DNA of 64,000 nt from Macrolepiota albuminosa. Its lineage: Eukaryota; Basidiomycota; Agaricomycetes; Agaricales; Agaricaceae. The notes beneath the pieces are model-generated. The model saw nothing but the letters and a program-made list of their open reading frames with translations. It did not search any database and had not been told where the DNA came from. Positions 46,067 to 55,579 of this stretch are shown one piece after another (within the stretch, counting starts at the first letter, position 1; every line of letters starts with the position of its first letter). The DNA is taken from contig JAMWFC010000071.1 of assembly GCA_027475525.1 (NCBI GenBank), positions 1-64,000 on the forward strand. Direction: 5' to 3'. The position numbers and the translations under genes were made by a program.

Positions 46067-46633
46067 TCGTGCAGCAGAGTAGTTGGGTCAGTAATAAGGG
46101 TATTCATAGACTATCCTGAAGCTCAAACAACCCCTTCAGGTCGGACGTCACGAACTGGTCACATTATCATTAAGCTCCGCTCCGACAACCGTTTGAGTCG
46201 GACGAAGTACCACAAGTTATGGCACGTCGGCGGTGTCCCTTGAAACGCGGGAGAAAAGCTTTGGCTGACTACGATGAAACATCAAAGACGCGTGTCGTAG
46301 TATCTTTTCAATGGACATTTCCACTCCGCTTGGTTCCACGGCAAGCGTGACGGGAAGATCAAATCAAGGCCGCATCCGATCAGGCACGAGCTGCTAAGAG
46401 TATGAAACAGTCATAGAACGCCACAGACCAACGATTCACCTCCAATACGACTCAAGGTCACACCACCAACAATCCATTCTCGCCGATAAACCACCCAACC
46501 CAACTATGACCGTCTGGAACGGTTCGCGAGGTAACCAAGCCTGTCACAAAAGCTGCGAGGACAGTTCTATCACAAATTACTAGATACAAAGCAAACCAGG
46601 AGAAAGCACAACATCACATACAACCGGCGTAGA

Positions 46634-46705
46634 GTACTTAGATTACTTTACCCCCACCTCTTATCCCTGTATTGTGGCTTGCCGGCGGCAAAAAATTCAT
46701 TCAAT
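46634..46705 (+). repeat. retroposon-like 3' end, second copy
   Basis: TTACCCCCACCTCTTAT...GTGGCTTGCCGGCGGCA ends in two TTCA units. Diverged copy of 33824-33906. Confidence 0.55.
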
Positions 46706-47325
46706 CGTACCGAATTGATATTAATATCGGGCCGTCATCCCATGAGCTTGAGTTCTTTCGATAGTCATAACTGTGCGGTCGGCGGTTCGACTAAGCAGTG
46801 ACAAGCATTTGTAAAACCTACAGCTTGGCCTAAGTGTATCTGAAGTTTGTATTCCATCTTCATGCATGGGTGTTCCTCAAGTGACATTGACGCCTTTCTA
46901 GGATTTGACGTCTAGGATCACCAGATGTAGACAGAGTAATGCATTATTTACTCCATACTTACAGTAGAATCATGATACATTCTTCTCTGGGGTTAACAAG
47001 AATCAATAGAGACGACACAATTAAATGTGTTGGCATAACCAGCACACTCCAGTCGGAGCTGAATAAACCAAGCACCGTCGGCTGTCGGCGAAGTTAGCTT
47101 AGGGAACAGTTTACATTCCATTGACCCTTAAGACAGGGGTATCTATCCATAATGAGCGTCCTCTTCTTGCTCAAGCTCACTTCGGCCTAGCGTCAAGAGG
47201 TCATTAAATTATGTGTTTCGGAAACACAGTCTTGGTAATGTGTTGCATATCATTCGGTAATGCCTGTAATGCATTTTTCGTACCCATATTGCAGCCCTCT
47301 TCCCCGGATGACGGACCAAGGCTCT

Positions 47326-47339
47326 CACGAGTAGCCGGT
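47326..47339. repeat. LINE target-site duplication, left copy
   Basis: CACGAGTAGCCGGT, identical to 53593-53606. Confidence 0.85.
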
Positions 47340-47573
47340 GATGATGATGATGATGATGTATTCCTATACCCGCTGGGGCCTTGCCCTATGTCGGGTTCTA
47401 CCAGTACTTGGCTTCCTACGTATATGCTCTGTCGTATATAATCACTACTATGCCTGCACCCTTTCAGGTGCCAATTGCGCGCCCGGATCCTGGGCTGGTG
47501 ACCGTATTATGCCCTTTCGGGCTTCTGTACTGTAAGATTAGAAGTCGTGAGTAGTGATTCGTCGCCCCCTCCT

Positions 47574-50500
47574 TTATCTTCCCTTCCCCTTCTTCCTCTT
47601 CCTCTTTCCTCCCGACTGGGCCTTCGCTGCGTCCCCCTCAATTGCCAGGTCTCCGTATGTCCTCTCGAATCGCCTCGTACTGTTGATGTATTTGAACAGG
47701 GCTTTTGTCGCTTCCGCATCGCTCAGGGCTCCCGCGTCCAGCTCTACTGTTCTGGCTAACTCGCGTCGCTGCTCCTCGTATGCGCTGCAGTGAAGCAGGT
47801 AGTGTTCGACGGTTTCTTCAGCATGTCGGCATGCGTTGCACAGCGGCGACTCGGCTCTCTTGAACCTGTGCAGGTATTGGTTTAACGGGCAGTGCCCTGT
47901 CCGTAGTTGCGTTAGGATGGATGCGTGTCTCCGCGGTAAGCTTGCCAGCGTTTGGAGGATCTTGCTCATCTTGGGTGCGTCTGGGTCGATTGCCTGGAGC
48001 CTCGCAAACCTGGGTGACTTGCGGATGTGGTCTTCTGCGTCTTTCCTCCACTGCTTCTTGTGCGTCGCCAACACCGCTGCTTTGGAGGCCTTAAGGGTTT
48101 TCCGGAGGAAAGGCAACCCCCTCGTTTCCGTCTCCTCGCCCGCCGCCGCCCGTTTTGCTTCTCTGTCTGCGCGCTCATTGCCTGGTATTCCCACATGCCC
48201 CGGTGTCCAGTACACCGTGATGTCTAAGCTCGAGTCGATTTCCTTGACCTTCTGGATCCCTTCCAATACTTTGTCCACCAGATACCTCGCCGTCCCACGC
48301 CCTGGCGCCCCCAACCCTTTCATTCCCGCCTGATTATCAGTCCCCACCGTCACCGTCTTCACTCGTCTCCTGCCTCTGTTCCCTCCCCTGATCTCCCTCC
48401 TCAGCAGCTCGAACCCCAACACCTGTCCCACGCATTCGCCCTCGTATACCGTGTGCTTCTCCTCGGCCCCTAAGTACTTCCTCATAACTCTCACTCTCTC
48501 CATTCCCCTATATAGCACCGCTGCTGCGCCGACCCCCCCACTGTGGCCCGACCCGTCCGTGTAGATCCGTATGTCCGCCTCGGTGTTTCTCTCCCTCTCC
48601 TGCGCTTCCTCCTTTGACTCACCGCTGATGACGTCCACCGGGCACTTCCAGTCCGGTGGCTTCCGCACAATGTCTATTGTCTCCACTTGCTTCGGATGCT
48701 CACCCAAGGCCTTCATAATGTAATGTAGCGGTGCTCTGTGTCGCTTGACGTACCTGGCTGCTCTCTCGGCTGTCTTCTGGAGCGGGTGCGTTGCTGGCAG
48801 TGTAGCGATCCGAGCCGCTGCCGTCACGCAGATCCTCCGTATCCTTACGGTCATTGGTTCCAGCCCTGCGTGTGCTTCTAGCAAGTCGTTTGGTGTTGTC
48901 CTCAGAGCACCTGTGATCTGGAGGGCCCCCATCCTCTGCACCCGGCATAACTTGTCCACTATACCCTTCGATCCCCTCGACGTCTCCCCCCCTCCTACCG
49001 CACTCGGCACGCACCACACCTCTGCTGCGTAGACCATGTTCGGCACCACTACTGCTTCATATAGTCTCCTTGCCAGCGTTCCTTTCACTCCTCCGTTCGT
49101 CTTCGACAGGCGTCTCATCTGCATCGCTGCTGCTGTCCCTTTCCCATGTGCATATGCAGCGTGTTCCTTGAAGCGCAGCTCCTGGTCCAGTATCACCCCC
49201 AGGAACTTGTGGGACGCCTCCACCTTGATTGCTGTTCCCCCTATCGTGATTGTCGGCCTCCTCGCTGGCTTCGTCTTTCTCCCCTCTCCCCCCCTTTCCC
49301 TCTCCCTCCTCCTGGTGAACCCCACTCCTACAAACTTCTTTATCTCATAAATCAAGTGGTGTTCATCTGCCCATCTGCTTGCTCCCCTCTTCCTTTCCAT
49401 CATGCTCTCCACCTTCCTTGCTGCCTCCTCTAGGTTTCTTCCCTCCGCTGCAATGTATGCGTCATCCGCAAATGACCCCGCGATCTCTCCTTCGTGCTCG
49501 TCTGCTCCTTCTATTTGGCCCGCGTTATAGAAGTTGTAGCACAACCCCGATGTGTTGCACCCCTGATCTAGTCCGCTGCCCACCGGAATCAGCTCCGACT
49601 TGTAGTCGTCGAATGCAATCACCGTTTTTCTCCCTTCCAGCTTCCTCTCAATCCATCCCACTACCTCCTCCGGCACTCCCCTCTTTCTCATATCCCTCGC
49701 CAGTACCCTCGGCACCATGTTCAGGAACGCCCCTTTCACATCCATGAAGACCGCCACCACCTCTCGTCCCTTCCGCCACGCGTCCTTGATGAAGGACGTC
49801 AGTACGTGTATTGAGTCAGTTGTCGATCTTCCTGGCCTCCCACCATATTGGTGCTTCGGTAGTAAGTTCGCCTTTTCTGCGTGGTATGCAAGTTTAGTTT
49901 TGACACATGATGAGAGAACTTTAGCTACGGTGTCCAGCAAGGCGATCGGCCGGTACGAGTTGGGGTTACTGTAATCGTCGCGGCCTGGCTTTCTTAGCAC
50001 TACCGTTTTGAATATCTTCCATCGCTCTGGGTATACCTTGTGTTCAAAGGTTGCACGGAAGATCGGTCCGAGGTATGGGACTAGCGTGTACTTAGCTTTC
50101 TTCAATACAATGTTCGGTATGCCGCTCAGCCCTGGCGCCTTGTGTGGCTTGAGCTTATCAATCGCCGCGTATATCTCCCGATTTGTGATGCCCAACCATT
50201 CGAATGCCTGCTCCGTGCTTTCATCAGCCTCCCCCCCCTGCCATTCTCCTGGGTCGCTGTAAAAGAAGGCTTTGTGGAACAGCCTCGCCTTCCCCTCGTT
50301 ATCGTCCACCTCCCGTTGTCTACCCCCCACCTCCTCCTTCAGCGCTGGTGTTCTAGCCTTCCCTCCGTCCCCTGGTGCTGCAGTCACAAAGGCCTTTGCG
50401 TCCCAAATTGTCCTGGCATCGACCGTCTCTAGCCATTCCTCCCAATGTTTGCGCTTTGCGTCCTTGATTGCCTGTCCGTACGTGTTGCGCGCCCTCCGGT

Positions 50501-51776
50501 AGGCTTCATGCGCTGGGTGGCCCTCTATGTCCACGACCTCATACGATGCTCTGCCGCATGCTCTTGCCTTCTTCCTTAGCTCTGTCAACTGCTGCGTCCA
50601 CCACCTCTTCATCCCCATAGACTCCCTCCTCATCGGCACCTTCTCCTCCACTGTCGCCTTCAGAGCTTCCATGACCTGGTCTAGCCTCACTTCCACCTCT
50701 CCCCTCCTCTCAATCCTTCCCCTCCCCACTCCCTCCAATTTTGATCCCAGCACCTGTTCAAACTCGTCCCAGTCTACCTTCCGGAAGTCTCTGCTCTTTT
50801 CAGACTTGAACCTCTCCACTGCTACCTCGCACGTTGTGACAATCGGGAAGTGATCAGCCTTCGGTAGTTGCTCGCAGTACAGCACCTCACATCTCGTGAT
50901 TCTGTTCTGAAAAGAGCCTGTAACAAAAACATTGTCTGGTCTCGTTAGATTTTTTGTGCTCTTTGCCCTCAGCGTAGGCACGTGGGGTCTCAGTGCCATA
51001 CTCATCCTGTGCCGTGCCGTCATAGCTAGCAGCTCTTCTGCCGCATCCACGTTCCTCCTCGTGAATAGGTGCGAGTTTCGCGGGTTGTCCCACATTGGGT
51101 GATGCCTGTTGAAGTCTCCAACCCATATGTCTGCCGTGTTTCTACCTCCCACTTGCCCATTTCCCGCTCCTCGTAGGTAGAAGTCCAGAGCCTGTAAGCT
51201 TCTGGAATGCTCACAGTCATTGTATATGTTGAATATACGCACCGTCCTTCCCCGCGTCTCGATGCTTATCCCCACCACGTCAGCACACTCGATGTCTAGC
51301 CTCTTCCACTTGTCGGTTGCGATCCTCTTGTTTACCAGCATGATCGCCCTCGTCCTGCTCGCGTCCCTCTTGTCATGTCGCTTTGGGTATACCGGTCGCC
51401 AGATCTGCGTGGCTCTCGATTTTTTGTTGAAATCGAAGTAAGGCTCCTGCAGGCATATAATATCAGTTGTCGCATCCATTGAGTTCAGTAACGCATGCTG
51501 CGCTATTAGGGATTTGTCCACATTCTGCTGCCATATGGTTAGTCTTTCACCTCCACCTCCCTCTAAATGTCCGCCTTCGCTATTCCCCCTTCCATCATCT
51601 CCTTCTACGGCGTCACTCATTGTGTCGATCTCGGTGATAACTGCCGTGCCTGCGCTGCTAGGGTTTCTAACGATGCCATGAAGTCGCTGTATTGTTTGTC
51701 GTTCCAGTTTCCTTCCTGTTGTGCTGGTTCCTCCTCCGTCATTCCTGCCACCTGGCTGCATGGTTCGCTGCTCCAC
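47574..51776 (-). CDS. LINE ORF2: endonuclease, reverse transcriptase, RNase H
   Basis: 1400-aa open frame. APE-type endonuclease: LTIWQQNVDKSLIAQHALL, DIICLQEPYFDF (catalytic Glu), IWVGDFNRHHPMWDN and KADHFPIVT (DH). Reverse transcriptase: KPHKAPGLSGIPNIVLKKA, SYRPIALLDTVAKVLSSCV, HQYGGRPGRSTTDSIHVL, FMDVKGAFLNM and the catalytic SFADDAYIAAEG. RNase H: IRIYTDGSGHSGGVGAA (first Asp), YEGECVGQVLGFELL (Glu), VGTDNQAGMKGL and YWTPGHVGIPGNERADREAK. The C-terminus has a Cys/His motif (CNACRHAEETVEHYLLHC). The endonuclease nicks target DNA and RT copies the RNA there. The start overlaps ORF1 by 160 nt in another frame, so the first residues before the endonuclease may not be translated or may need reinitiation. 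Confidence 0.95.
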   Translation of the reverse strand: MEQRTMQPGGRNDGGGTSTTGRKLERQTIQRLHGIVRNPSSAGTAVITEIDTMSDAVEGDDGRGNSEGGHLEGGGGERLTIWQQNVDKSLIAQHALLNSMDATTDIICLQEPYFDFNKKSRATQIWRPVYPKRHDKRDASRTRAIMLVNKRIATDKWKRLDIECADVVGISIETRGRTVRIFNIYNDCEHSRSLQALDFYLRGAGNGQVGGRNTADIWVGDFNRHHPMWDNPRNSHLFTRRNVDAAEELLAMTARHRMSMALRPHVPTLRAKSTKNLTRPDNVFVTGSFQNRITRCEVLYCEQLPKADHFPIVTTCEVAVERFKSEKSRDFRKVDWDEFEQVLGSKLEGVGRGRIERRGEVEVRLDQVMEALKATVEEKVPMRRESMGMKRWWTQQLTELRKKARACGRASYEVVDIEGHPAHEAYRRARNTYGQAIKDAKRKHWEEWLETVDARTIWDAKAFVTAAPGDGGKARTPALKEEVGGRQREVDDNEGKARLFHKAFFYSDPGEWQGGEADESTEQAFEWLGITNREIYAAIDKLKPHKAPGLSGIPNIVLKKAKYTLVPYLGPIFRATFEHKVYPERWKIFKTVVLRKPGRDDYSNPNSYRPIALLDTVAKVLSSCVKTKLAYHAEKANLLPKHQYGGRPGRSTTDSIHVLTSFIKDAWRKGREVVAVFMDVKGAFLNMVPRVLARDMRKRGVPEEVVGWIERKLEGRKTVIAFDDYKSELIPVGSGLDQGCNTSGLCYNFYNAGQIEGADEHEGEIAGSFADDAYIAAEGRNLEEAARKVESMMERKRGASRWADEHHLIYEIKKFVGVGFTRRRERERGGEGRKTKPARRPTITIGGTAIKVEASHKFLGVILDQELRFKEHAAYAHGKGTAAAMQMRRLSKTNGGVKGTLARRLYEAVVVPNMVYAAEVWCVPSAVGGGETSRGSKGIVDKLCRVQRMGALQITGALRTTPNDLLEAHAGLEPMTVRIRRICVTAAARIATLPATHPLQKTAERAARYVKRHRAPLHYIMKALGEHPKQVETIDIVRKPPDWKCPVDVISGESKEEAQERERNTEADIRIYTDGSGHSGGVGAAAVLYRGMERVRVMRKYLGAEEKHTVYEGECVGQVLGFELLRREIRGGNRGRRRVKTVTVGTDNQAGMKGLGAPGRGTARYLVDKVLEGIQKVKEIDSSLDITVYWTPGHVGIPGNERADREAKRAAAGEETETRGLPFLRKTLKASKAAVLATHKKQWRKDAEDHIRKSPRFARLQAIDPDAPKMSKILQTLASLPRRHASILTQLRTGHCPLNQYLHRFKRAESPLCNACRHAEETVEHYLLHCSAYEEQRRELARTVELDAGALSDAEATKALFKYINSTRRFERTYGDLAIEGDAAKAQSGGKRKRKKGKGR

Positions 51777-53428
51777 CTGTATTCGTCCAGGGTCGTCTGC
51801 GTCCCGCCCGTTGGCCTGTCTCGTTTCTCACCCCCTCCTTCGGCGTTGACATCCTCCGTCTGCCCAGTTCCCAGTGGCCAGCCTCCTCCCTGCCCTGTCC
51901 GGCCCCCAGCGAGTCTGCCTTGTCCACTGCCCTGTACTGCTGCTGCCATGGTGTTTTTGCCTCCTGTAGTCAGTAGGTCGTCATCTTTCCTCATCCATGT
52001 CCACTGCTGATCCATGGGGTAGAACCTATATTTCATCTCCGGCGCTCTCTCTGTCAGTCTGTTCTTAGCCTCTATGAATGCTGGACAAGTCCTCGCTACT
52101 GCCGGATGGTCATGCCTGAGGCCTCTCGCTTTGCAATTGATGCAACAGAAGGCTCTCGGATCGTTCTCCTTGCAATCTCTCGTTCTGTGTGCTTTGGCGC
52201 ACATGCTGCAGGTGTCATTCTCCTGCTTGCATTCGTTAGCAATGTGACCCTTGCCAAACCTTTGGCACTTCAGACAGCGCTTGGGCTCGTAGTCCAGCTT
52301 CCTCGCATTCACCCTTTTGCCTTCAATGATCAGTCCTTGTCTTATGATCGCGTTTGCGCCCCTGTCTGTGGCGCACAACAGTATCAGGTGTGCTACCTTC
52401 TGGTTTTCGTGCCTCATCCGCGGTGCCCTTGCCCACTTCGCCGATACCAGTTCCCCTGGGTGCAGCCCGTTCCTGCCTTCAATCATCTCTAGGCCCTCCG
52501 TCGGGTCGTCGCCTAGGCCCACTGGTACGAATTCCACAAATATGTTGTAGACTCTGTCGGCTACCTTGGCTCCCACTCCAAACTTGTCGAGGAAGCTCGT
52601 CCTCACGTCTGGCATGGCCAGCCATTCCGCCACATCTGTGGAGTTCAGTTCATACATCACGCCCCCGTTCTTCAGCTTCCTCGCCGATATGAACTTTACC
52701 TCTGGGCTGTCGAGGCCCTGAATGCCCATCAACTCTTTCGCCATCCTCGCCTTCTCCACCAGTTCTCTCTCTGTCAACCCCTTCCACCCTTCTCCTCCTT
52801 CCCCGTTGTCGATAATCATCTGCCTCGACCTGTCCTTCGCCCTTTTCACGATGTCCTCCCGCTCGGCTCTGCGGGCTGCCTGTGCGTAGTCCATCTTCGT
52901 GGTCGGTGGCTCCTCTGCTCCCCTTACGGTCCCTTGGATACCCGCTTGCCTGAGCTTCGCCTCTACTACCTGCCCTTCCTCTACACTCTCCACCAGTTCC
53001 CTAGTCTGATCTGCCATCCCTTTCACCGTCTTCACTGTTGCTTCAGCCATACTTTCCAACACCTCCCTGTACTCCTCCATCGCCCGTCCCACTGTCTCCA
53101 GTACCATCCTCTCTGCTTCTCCGGCTCTCACCTCCTCCATTCCTATCGCGATCGCCCTCAGTCCTTCCTTTACCTCTTGCATTACGTCCTTCCGAGCCGT
53201 CAGCAAGAGTAGTGCAGCCTTGAGTACGTCGGCGTCCACGGGGTCCTCGGCCTCGGACAAGGCTCCTGCGTCTAGGAGCCACTCCCTGGCGTCCTCCGCT
53301 GTTTGGACTTTCGGTACGTATTCCTTGTTTCCGCTGGCTCTCGTGGTCACACCTGGTGCTGTGTTTGCCTGTTTGCGCCCTGTCTGACCGACGTTCTTCG
53401 CTGCGATGCCTCCGCTATTGGTTGACAT
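51617..53428 (-). CDS. LINE ORF1: nucleic-acid-binding CCHC protein
   Basis: 603-aa open frame from ATG at 53428. The N-terminal half is helical and acidic (ESMAEATVKTVKGMADQT), possibly multimerising. A central domain follows (LVEKARMAKELMGIQGLD, WARAPRMRHENQKVAHLI), RRM-like by position. Three zinc knuckles end it: CLKCQRFGKGHIANEC, CSMCAKAHRTRDC and CCINCKARGLRHDHPAVARTC. A Gly/Gln-rich tail and a short Trp-rich segment close the protein. ORF1p binds the element RNA to form the retrotransposition particle. 3' end overlaps ORF2. Confidence 0.93.
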   Translation of the reverse strand: MSTNSGGIAAKNVGQTGRKQANTAPGVTTRASGNKEYVPKVQTAEDAREWLLDAGALSEAEDPVDADVLKAALLLLTARKDVMQEVKEGLRAIAIGMEEVRAGEAERMVLETVGRAMEEYREVLESMAEATVKTVKGMADQTRELVESVEEGQVVEAKLRQAGIQGTVRGAEEPPTTKMDYAQAARRAEREDIVKRAKDRSRQMIIDNGEGGEGWKGLTERELVEKARMAKELMGIQGLDSPEVKFISARKLKNGGVMYELNSTDVAEWLAMPDVRTSFLDKFGVGAKVADRVYNIFVEFVPVGLGDDPTEGLEMIEGRNGLHPGELVSAKWARAPRMRHENQKVAHLILLCATDRGANAIIRQGLIIEGKRVNARKLDYEPKRCLKCQRFGKGHIANECKQENDTCSMCAKAHRTRDCKENDPRAFCCINCKARGLRHDHPAVARTCPAFIEAKNRLTERAPEMKYRFYPMDQQWTWMRKDDDLLTTGGKNTMAAAVQGSGQGRLAGGRTGQGGGWPLGTGQTEDVNAEGGGEKRDRPTGGTQTTLDEYRWSSEPCSQVAGMTEEEPAQQEGNWNDKQYSDFMASLETLAAQARQLSPRSTQ

Positions 53429-53590
53429 CCTGAGTTCGACTTTGTATGGTAGGTATGAGATGTAAGCAGGTGTTCTAGCAATGATATTTTACTTCTAATC
53501 TATCGCCCTCGTCTGTCCTGTGGTCTGTCGAGCCTATAAGACCCGAGTTCCCACGGTGGTCAGATGGTGGTTTAAGATCAAAAGCGGTCC

Positions 53591-53744
53591 CCCACGAGTA
53601 GCCGGTAAAACGAACCATTCAAATTGTACGCGAATCCGTTACACGAAAGGCTTTTCTAGGCATCGAGCCCACGAGTAGCCGGTAAAACGAACCATTCAAA
53701 TTGTACGCGAATCCGTTACACGAAAGGCTTTTCTAGGCATCGAG
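53591..53744. repeat. 77-bp exact tandem duplication over the LINE 5' flank
   Basis: Copies start at 53591 and 53668, both CCCACGAGTAGCCGG; the target-site copy is therefore present twice on this side. Confidence 0.95.
53593..53606. repeat. LINE target-site duplication, right copy
   Basis: CACGAGTAGCCGGT, matching 47326-47339. Confidence 0.85.
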
Positions 53745-54110
53745 CCTATGGTAAGAGTGGATCGAATCAACTACTGATACGAGCGCAGGATAGATTGTAT
53801 GAGACCGCGCTCGTATAGGTTATGTGAGATTTACAGAGCCGCAAATAGGGATATATCATGATAATATAGACACTGACCCATGCCTTGATCACCAACATCG
53901 TGTCAATATTCAGTCGAGACTGGGAAAATTCAGTCTAAAATCCGAGACTGATTATAATTAATTAGTTCCGCCGTGTTCCGTGAGCCTTCTAGATCGGAAC
54001 TCTGACTTGAGTGCCCCATGGTTGGAAAAATCACTCAGTTGCTGGGTGGCTGATATCTCATTGGATAATGGACAAGGTTGGGAAAGCTGACTATCCAACA
54101 ATATATATTG
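53745..54110. other. no gene recognised
   Basis: Spacer upstream of the hairpin block. Nothing supported. Confidence 0.4.
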
Positions 54111-54172
54111 ACGAGCTACGATTCGTGCCTTCGGCACGAATTTCGTAGCTCGTTGGGGGCTTCGCCCCCAAA
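54111..54172. repeat. double hairpin element
   Basis: ACGAGCTACGA...TCGTAGCTCGT enclosing TTCGTGCC-TTC-GGCACGAA forms a near-perfect long hairpin (54111-54153). Directly after it TTGGGGGC-TTC-GCCCCCAA forms a second one, then a C-run. Two back-to-back GC-rich hairpins suggest the end of a non-autonomous mobile element. Confidence 0.75.
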
Positions 54173-54185
54173 CCCCCCCCAACTA

Positions 54186-54985
54186 AGCCTCCACCCTAAC
54201 CTCACTTCGTTCGGTTAGGGCTCCAAGTATGTATAGAGAACTCAGTGCTTAATCCCAGCCTCAACCTCACTTCGTTCGGTTAAGGCCTCGGTATTTCACA
54301 ACTCAATGCTTAATCCCAGCCTCAACCTCACTTCGTTCGGTTAAGGCCTCGGTATTTCACAACTCAATGCTTAATCCCAGCCTCAACCTCACTTCGTTCG
54401 GTTAAGGCCTCGGTATTTCACAACTCAATGCTTAATCCCAGCCTCAACCTCACTTCGTTCGGTTAAGGCCTCGGTATTTCACAACTCAATGCTTAATCCC
54501 AGCCTCAACCTCACTTCGTTCGGTTAAGGCCTCGGTATTTCACAACTCAATGCTTAATCCCAGCCTCAACCTCACTTCGTTCGGTTAAGGCCTCGGTATT
54601 TCACAACTCAATGCTTAATCCCAGCCTCAACCTCACTTCGTTCGGTTAAGGCCTCGGTATTTCACAACTCAATGCTTAATCCCAGCCTCAACCTCACTTC
54701 GTTCGGTTAAGGCCTCGGTATTTCACAACTCAATGCTTAATCCCAGCCTCAACCTCACTTCGTTCGGTTAAGGCCTCGGTATTTCACAACTCAATGCTTA
54801 ATCCCAGCCTCAACCTCACTTCGTTCGGTTAAGGCCTCGGTATTTCACAACTCAATGCTTAATCCCAGCCTCAACCTCACTTCGTTCGGTTAAGGCCTCG
54901 GTCGGTTAAGGCCTCGGTATTTCACAACTCAATGCTTAATCCCAGCCTCAACCTCACTTCGTTCGGTTAAGGCCTCGGTTTTCCA
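54186..54985. repeat. 61-bp satellite array
   Basis: About 12 near-identical 61-bp units containing CTCACTTCGTTCGGTTAAGG and ending in TTTCACAACTCAATGCTTAAT. Each unit contains an AACCTCACTTCGTTCGGTT-type inverted core. The first and last units are diverged, as in a tandem array growing from the middle. At 54903 the register jumps by 16 bp, explained by a 77-bp duplication (copies at 54826 and 54903). Confidence 0.95.
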
Positions 54986-55034
54986 CCACTCAGTGCTCAA
55001 TCCTAGTTTGCCTCAACTCTCAGAGCATTATTGT

Positions 55035-55345
55035 AAGCTAAATTGAATTTTTCTTGAATATTTCAAATTTTTAAGCATTTATAAATCTCAAAACAAAACT
55101 GAAAAGTAGTGTATCAGTAGCCTCTGAATTTTCTCTGATTTTTGAGTTATTTTCCTGGAATCTTTGAGCATTTTCTACTAACATCTTCTGAAAAACAGAC
55201 CAATTGAGATTTTCTGGAATTCTTCACATTTCCTGAGCATTTATAAATCTCATAAAAACTCAAGTCAGTGTATCAGTAGGCCTCGAATTTTTTCTGATTT
55301 TTCAGTGATTTTATCTGAATTTTCTAAGCATTTCTAATGCTGAAA
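55035..55345. repeat. two diverged ~160-bp AT-rich direct repeats
   Basis: Both copies share GAGCATTTATAAATCTCA-like, TGTATCAGTAG and TTTTCTGATTTTT words in the same order (about 55070-55180 and 55230-55345). Probably an older tandem duplication. Confidence 0.6.
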
Positions 55346-55579
55346 TGAGCCAACTCTTATGTTATTACCCAAAAAGGAAGGTTCTTGGTCAGCCTTGGTC
55401 AGCATTAGTTTTTCCCAGGCGTCGTCGCATTATATAGAGATTATCATAGCGTAAGCCATTTTGCACAGCGTTTGCTCGGCAAAAAACTTTCGAAAAATAG
55501 GATCAGTGGCGTGGGAATACGCATTTCCGGGAGAACGGCCGACATTGTTCAGTTTATTGGCCTCCTTCAATTGACCATC
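55346..55579. promoter_or_regulatory. RTF1 upstream region
   Basis: Contains TTATATAGAG at about 55430, a possible TATA box 150 bp before the start codon. Confidence 0.35.

Larger units (their letters stand above)
46067..47339. other. intergenic with retroposon tail
   Basis: Upstream region of the PNP gene. No protein gene supported; the 76-aa frame at 47211 ends inside the LINE tail. Contains the retroposon-like end at 46634-46705 and, at its right edge, the target-site copy of the LINE. Confidence 0.5.
47340..53592 (-). mobile_element. non-LTR retrotransposon (LINE, Tad1/I-like), apparently full length
   Basis: About 6.25 kb, minus strand. The 3' end is a (GAT)6 run at 47340-47357, i.e. 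(ATC)n on the element strand. The 5' end is at 53592, starting GGGGACCGC. A 14-bp TSD, CACGAGTAGCCGGT, flanks it. Both ORFs are open over full length, so this copy may be young. APE endonuclease, RT and RNase H domains in ORF2 with a CCHC ORF1 suit the Tad1 or I groups; exact clade needs phylogeny. Confidence 0.93.

Noticed and set aside
47211..47441. 76-aa plus-strand frame at the LINE 3' end
   Set aside because: It runs through the (GAT)6 tail as an Asp run and has no homology pattern.
48745..49032. Possible second gene within LINE ORF2 region
   Set aside because: Falls entirely inside ORF2 coding sequence with no independent support.
49379..53223. Plus-strand frames antisense to the LINE (up to 165 aa)
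   Set aside because: Shadows of the intact minus-strand ORF1 and ORF2.
54241..54985. Regular 61-bp units resembling a CRISPR array
   Set aside because: Units are contiguous with no variable spacers, the genome is eukaryotic, and whole 61-bp blocks are identical; it is a satellite.
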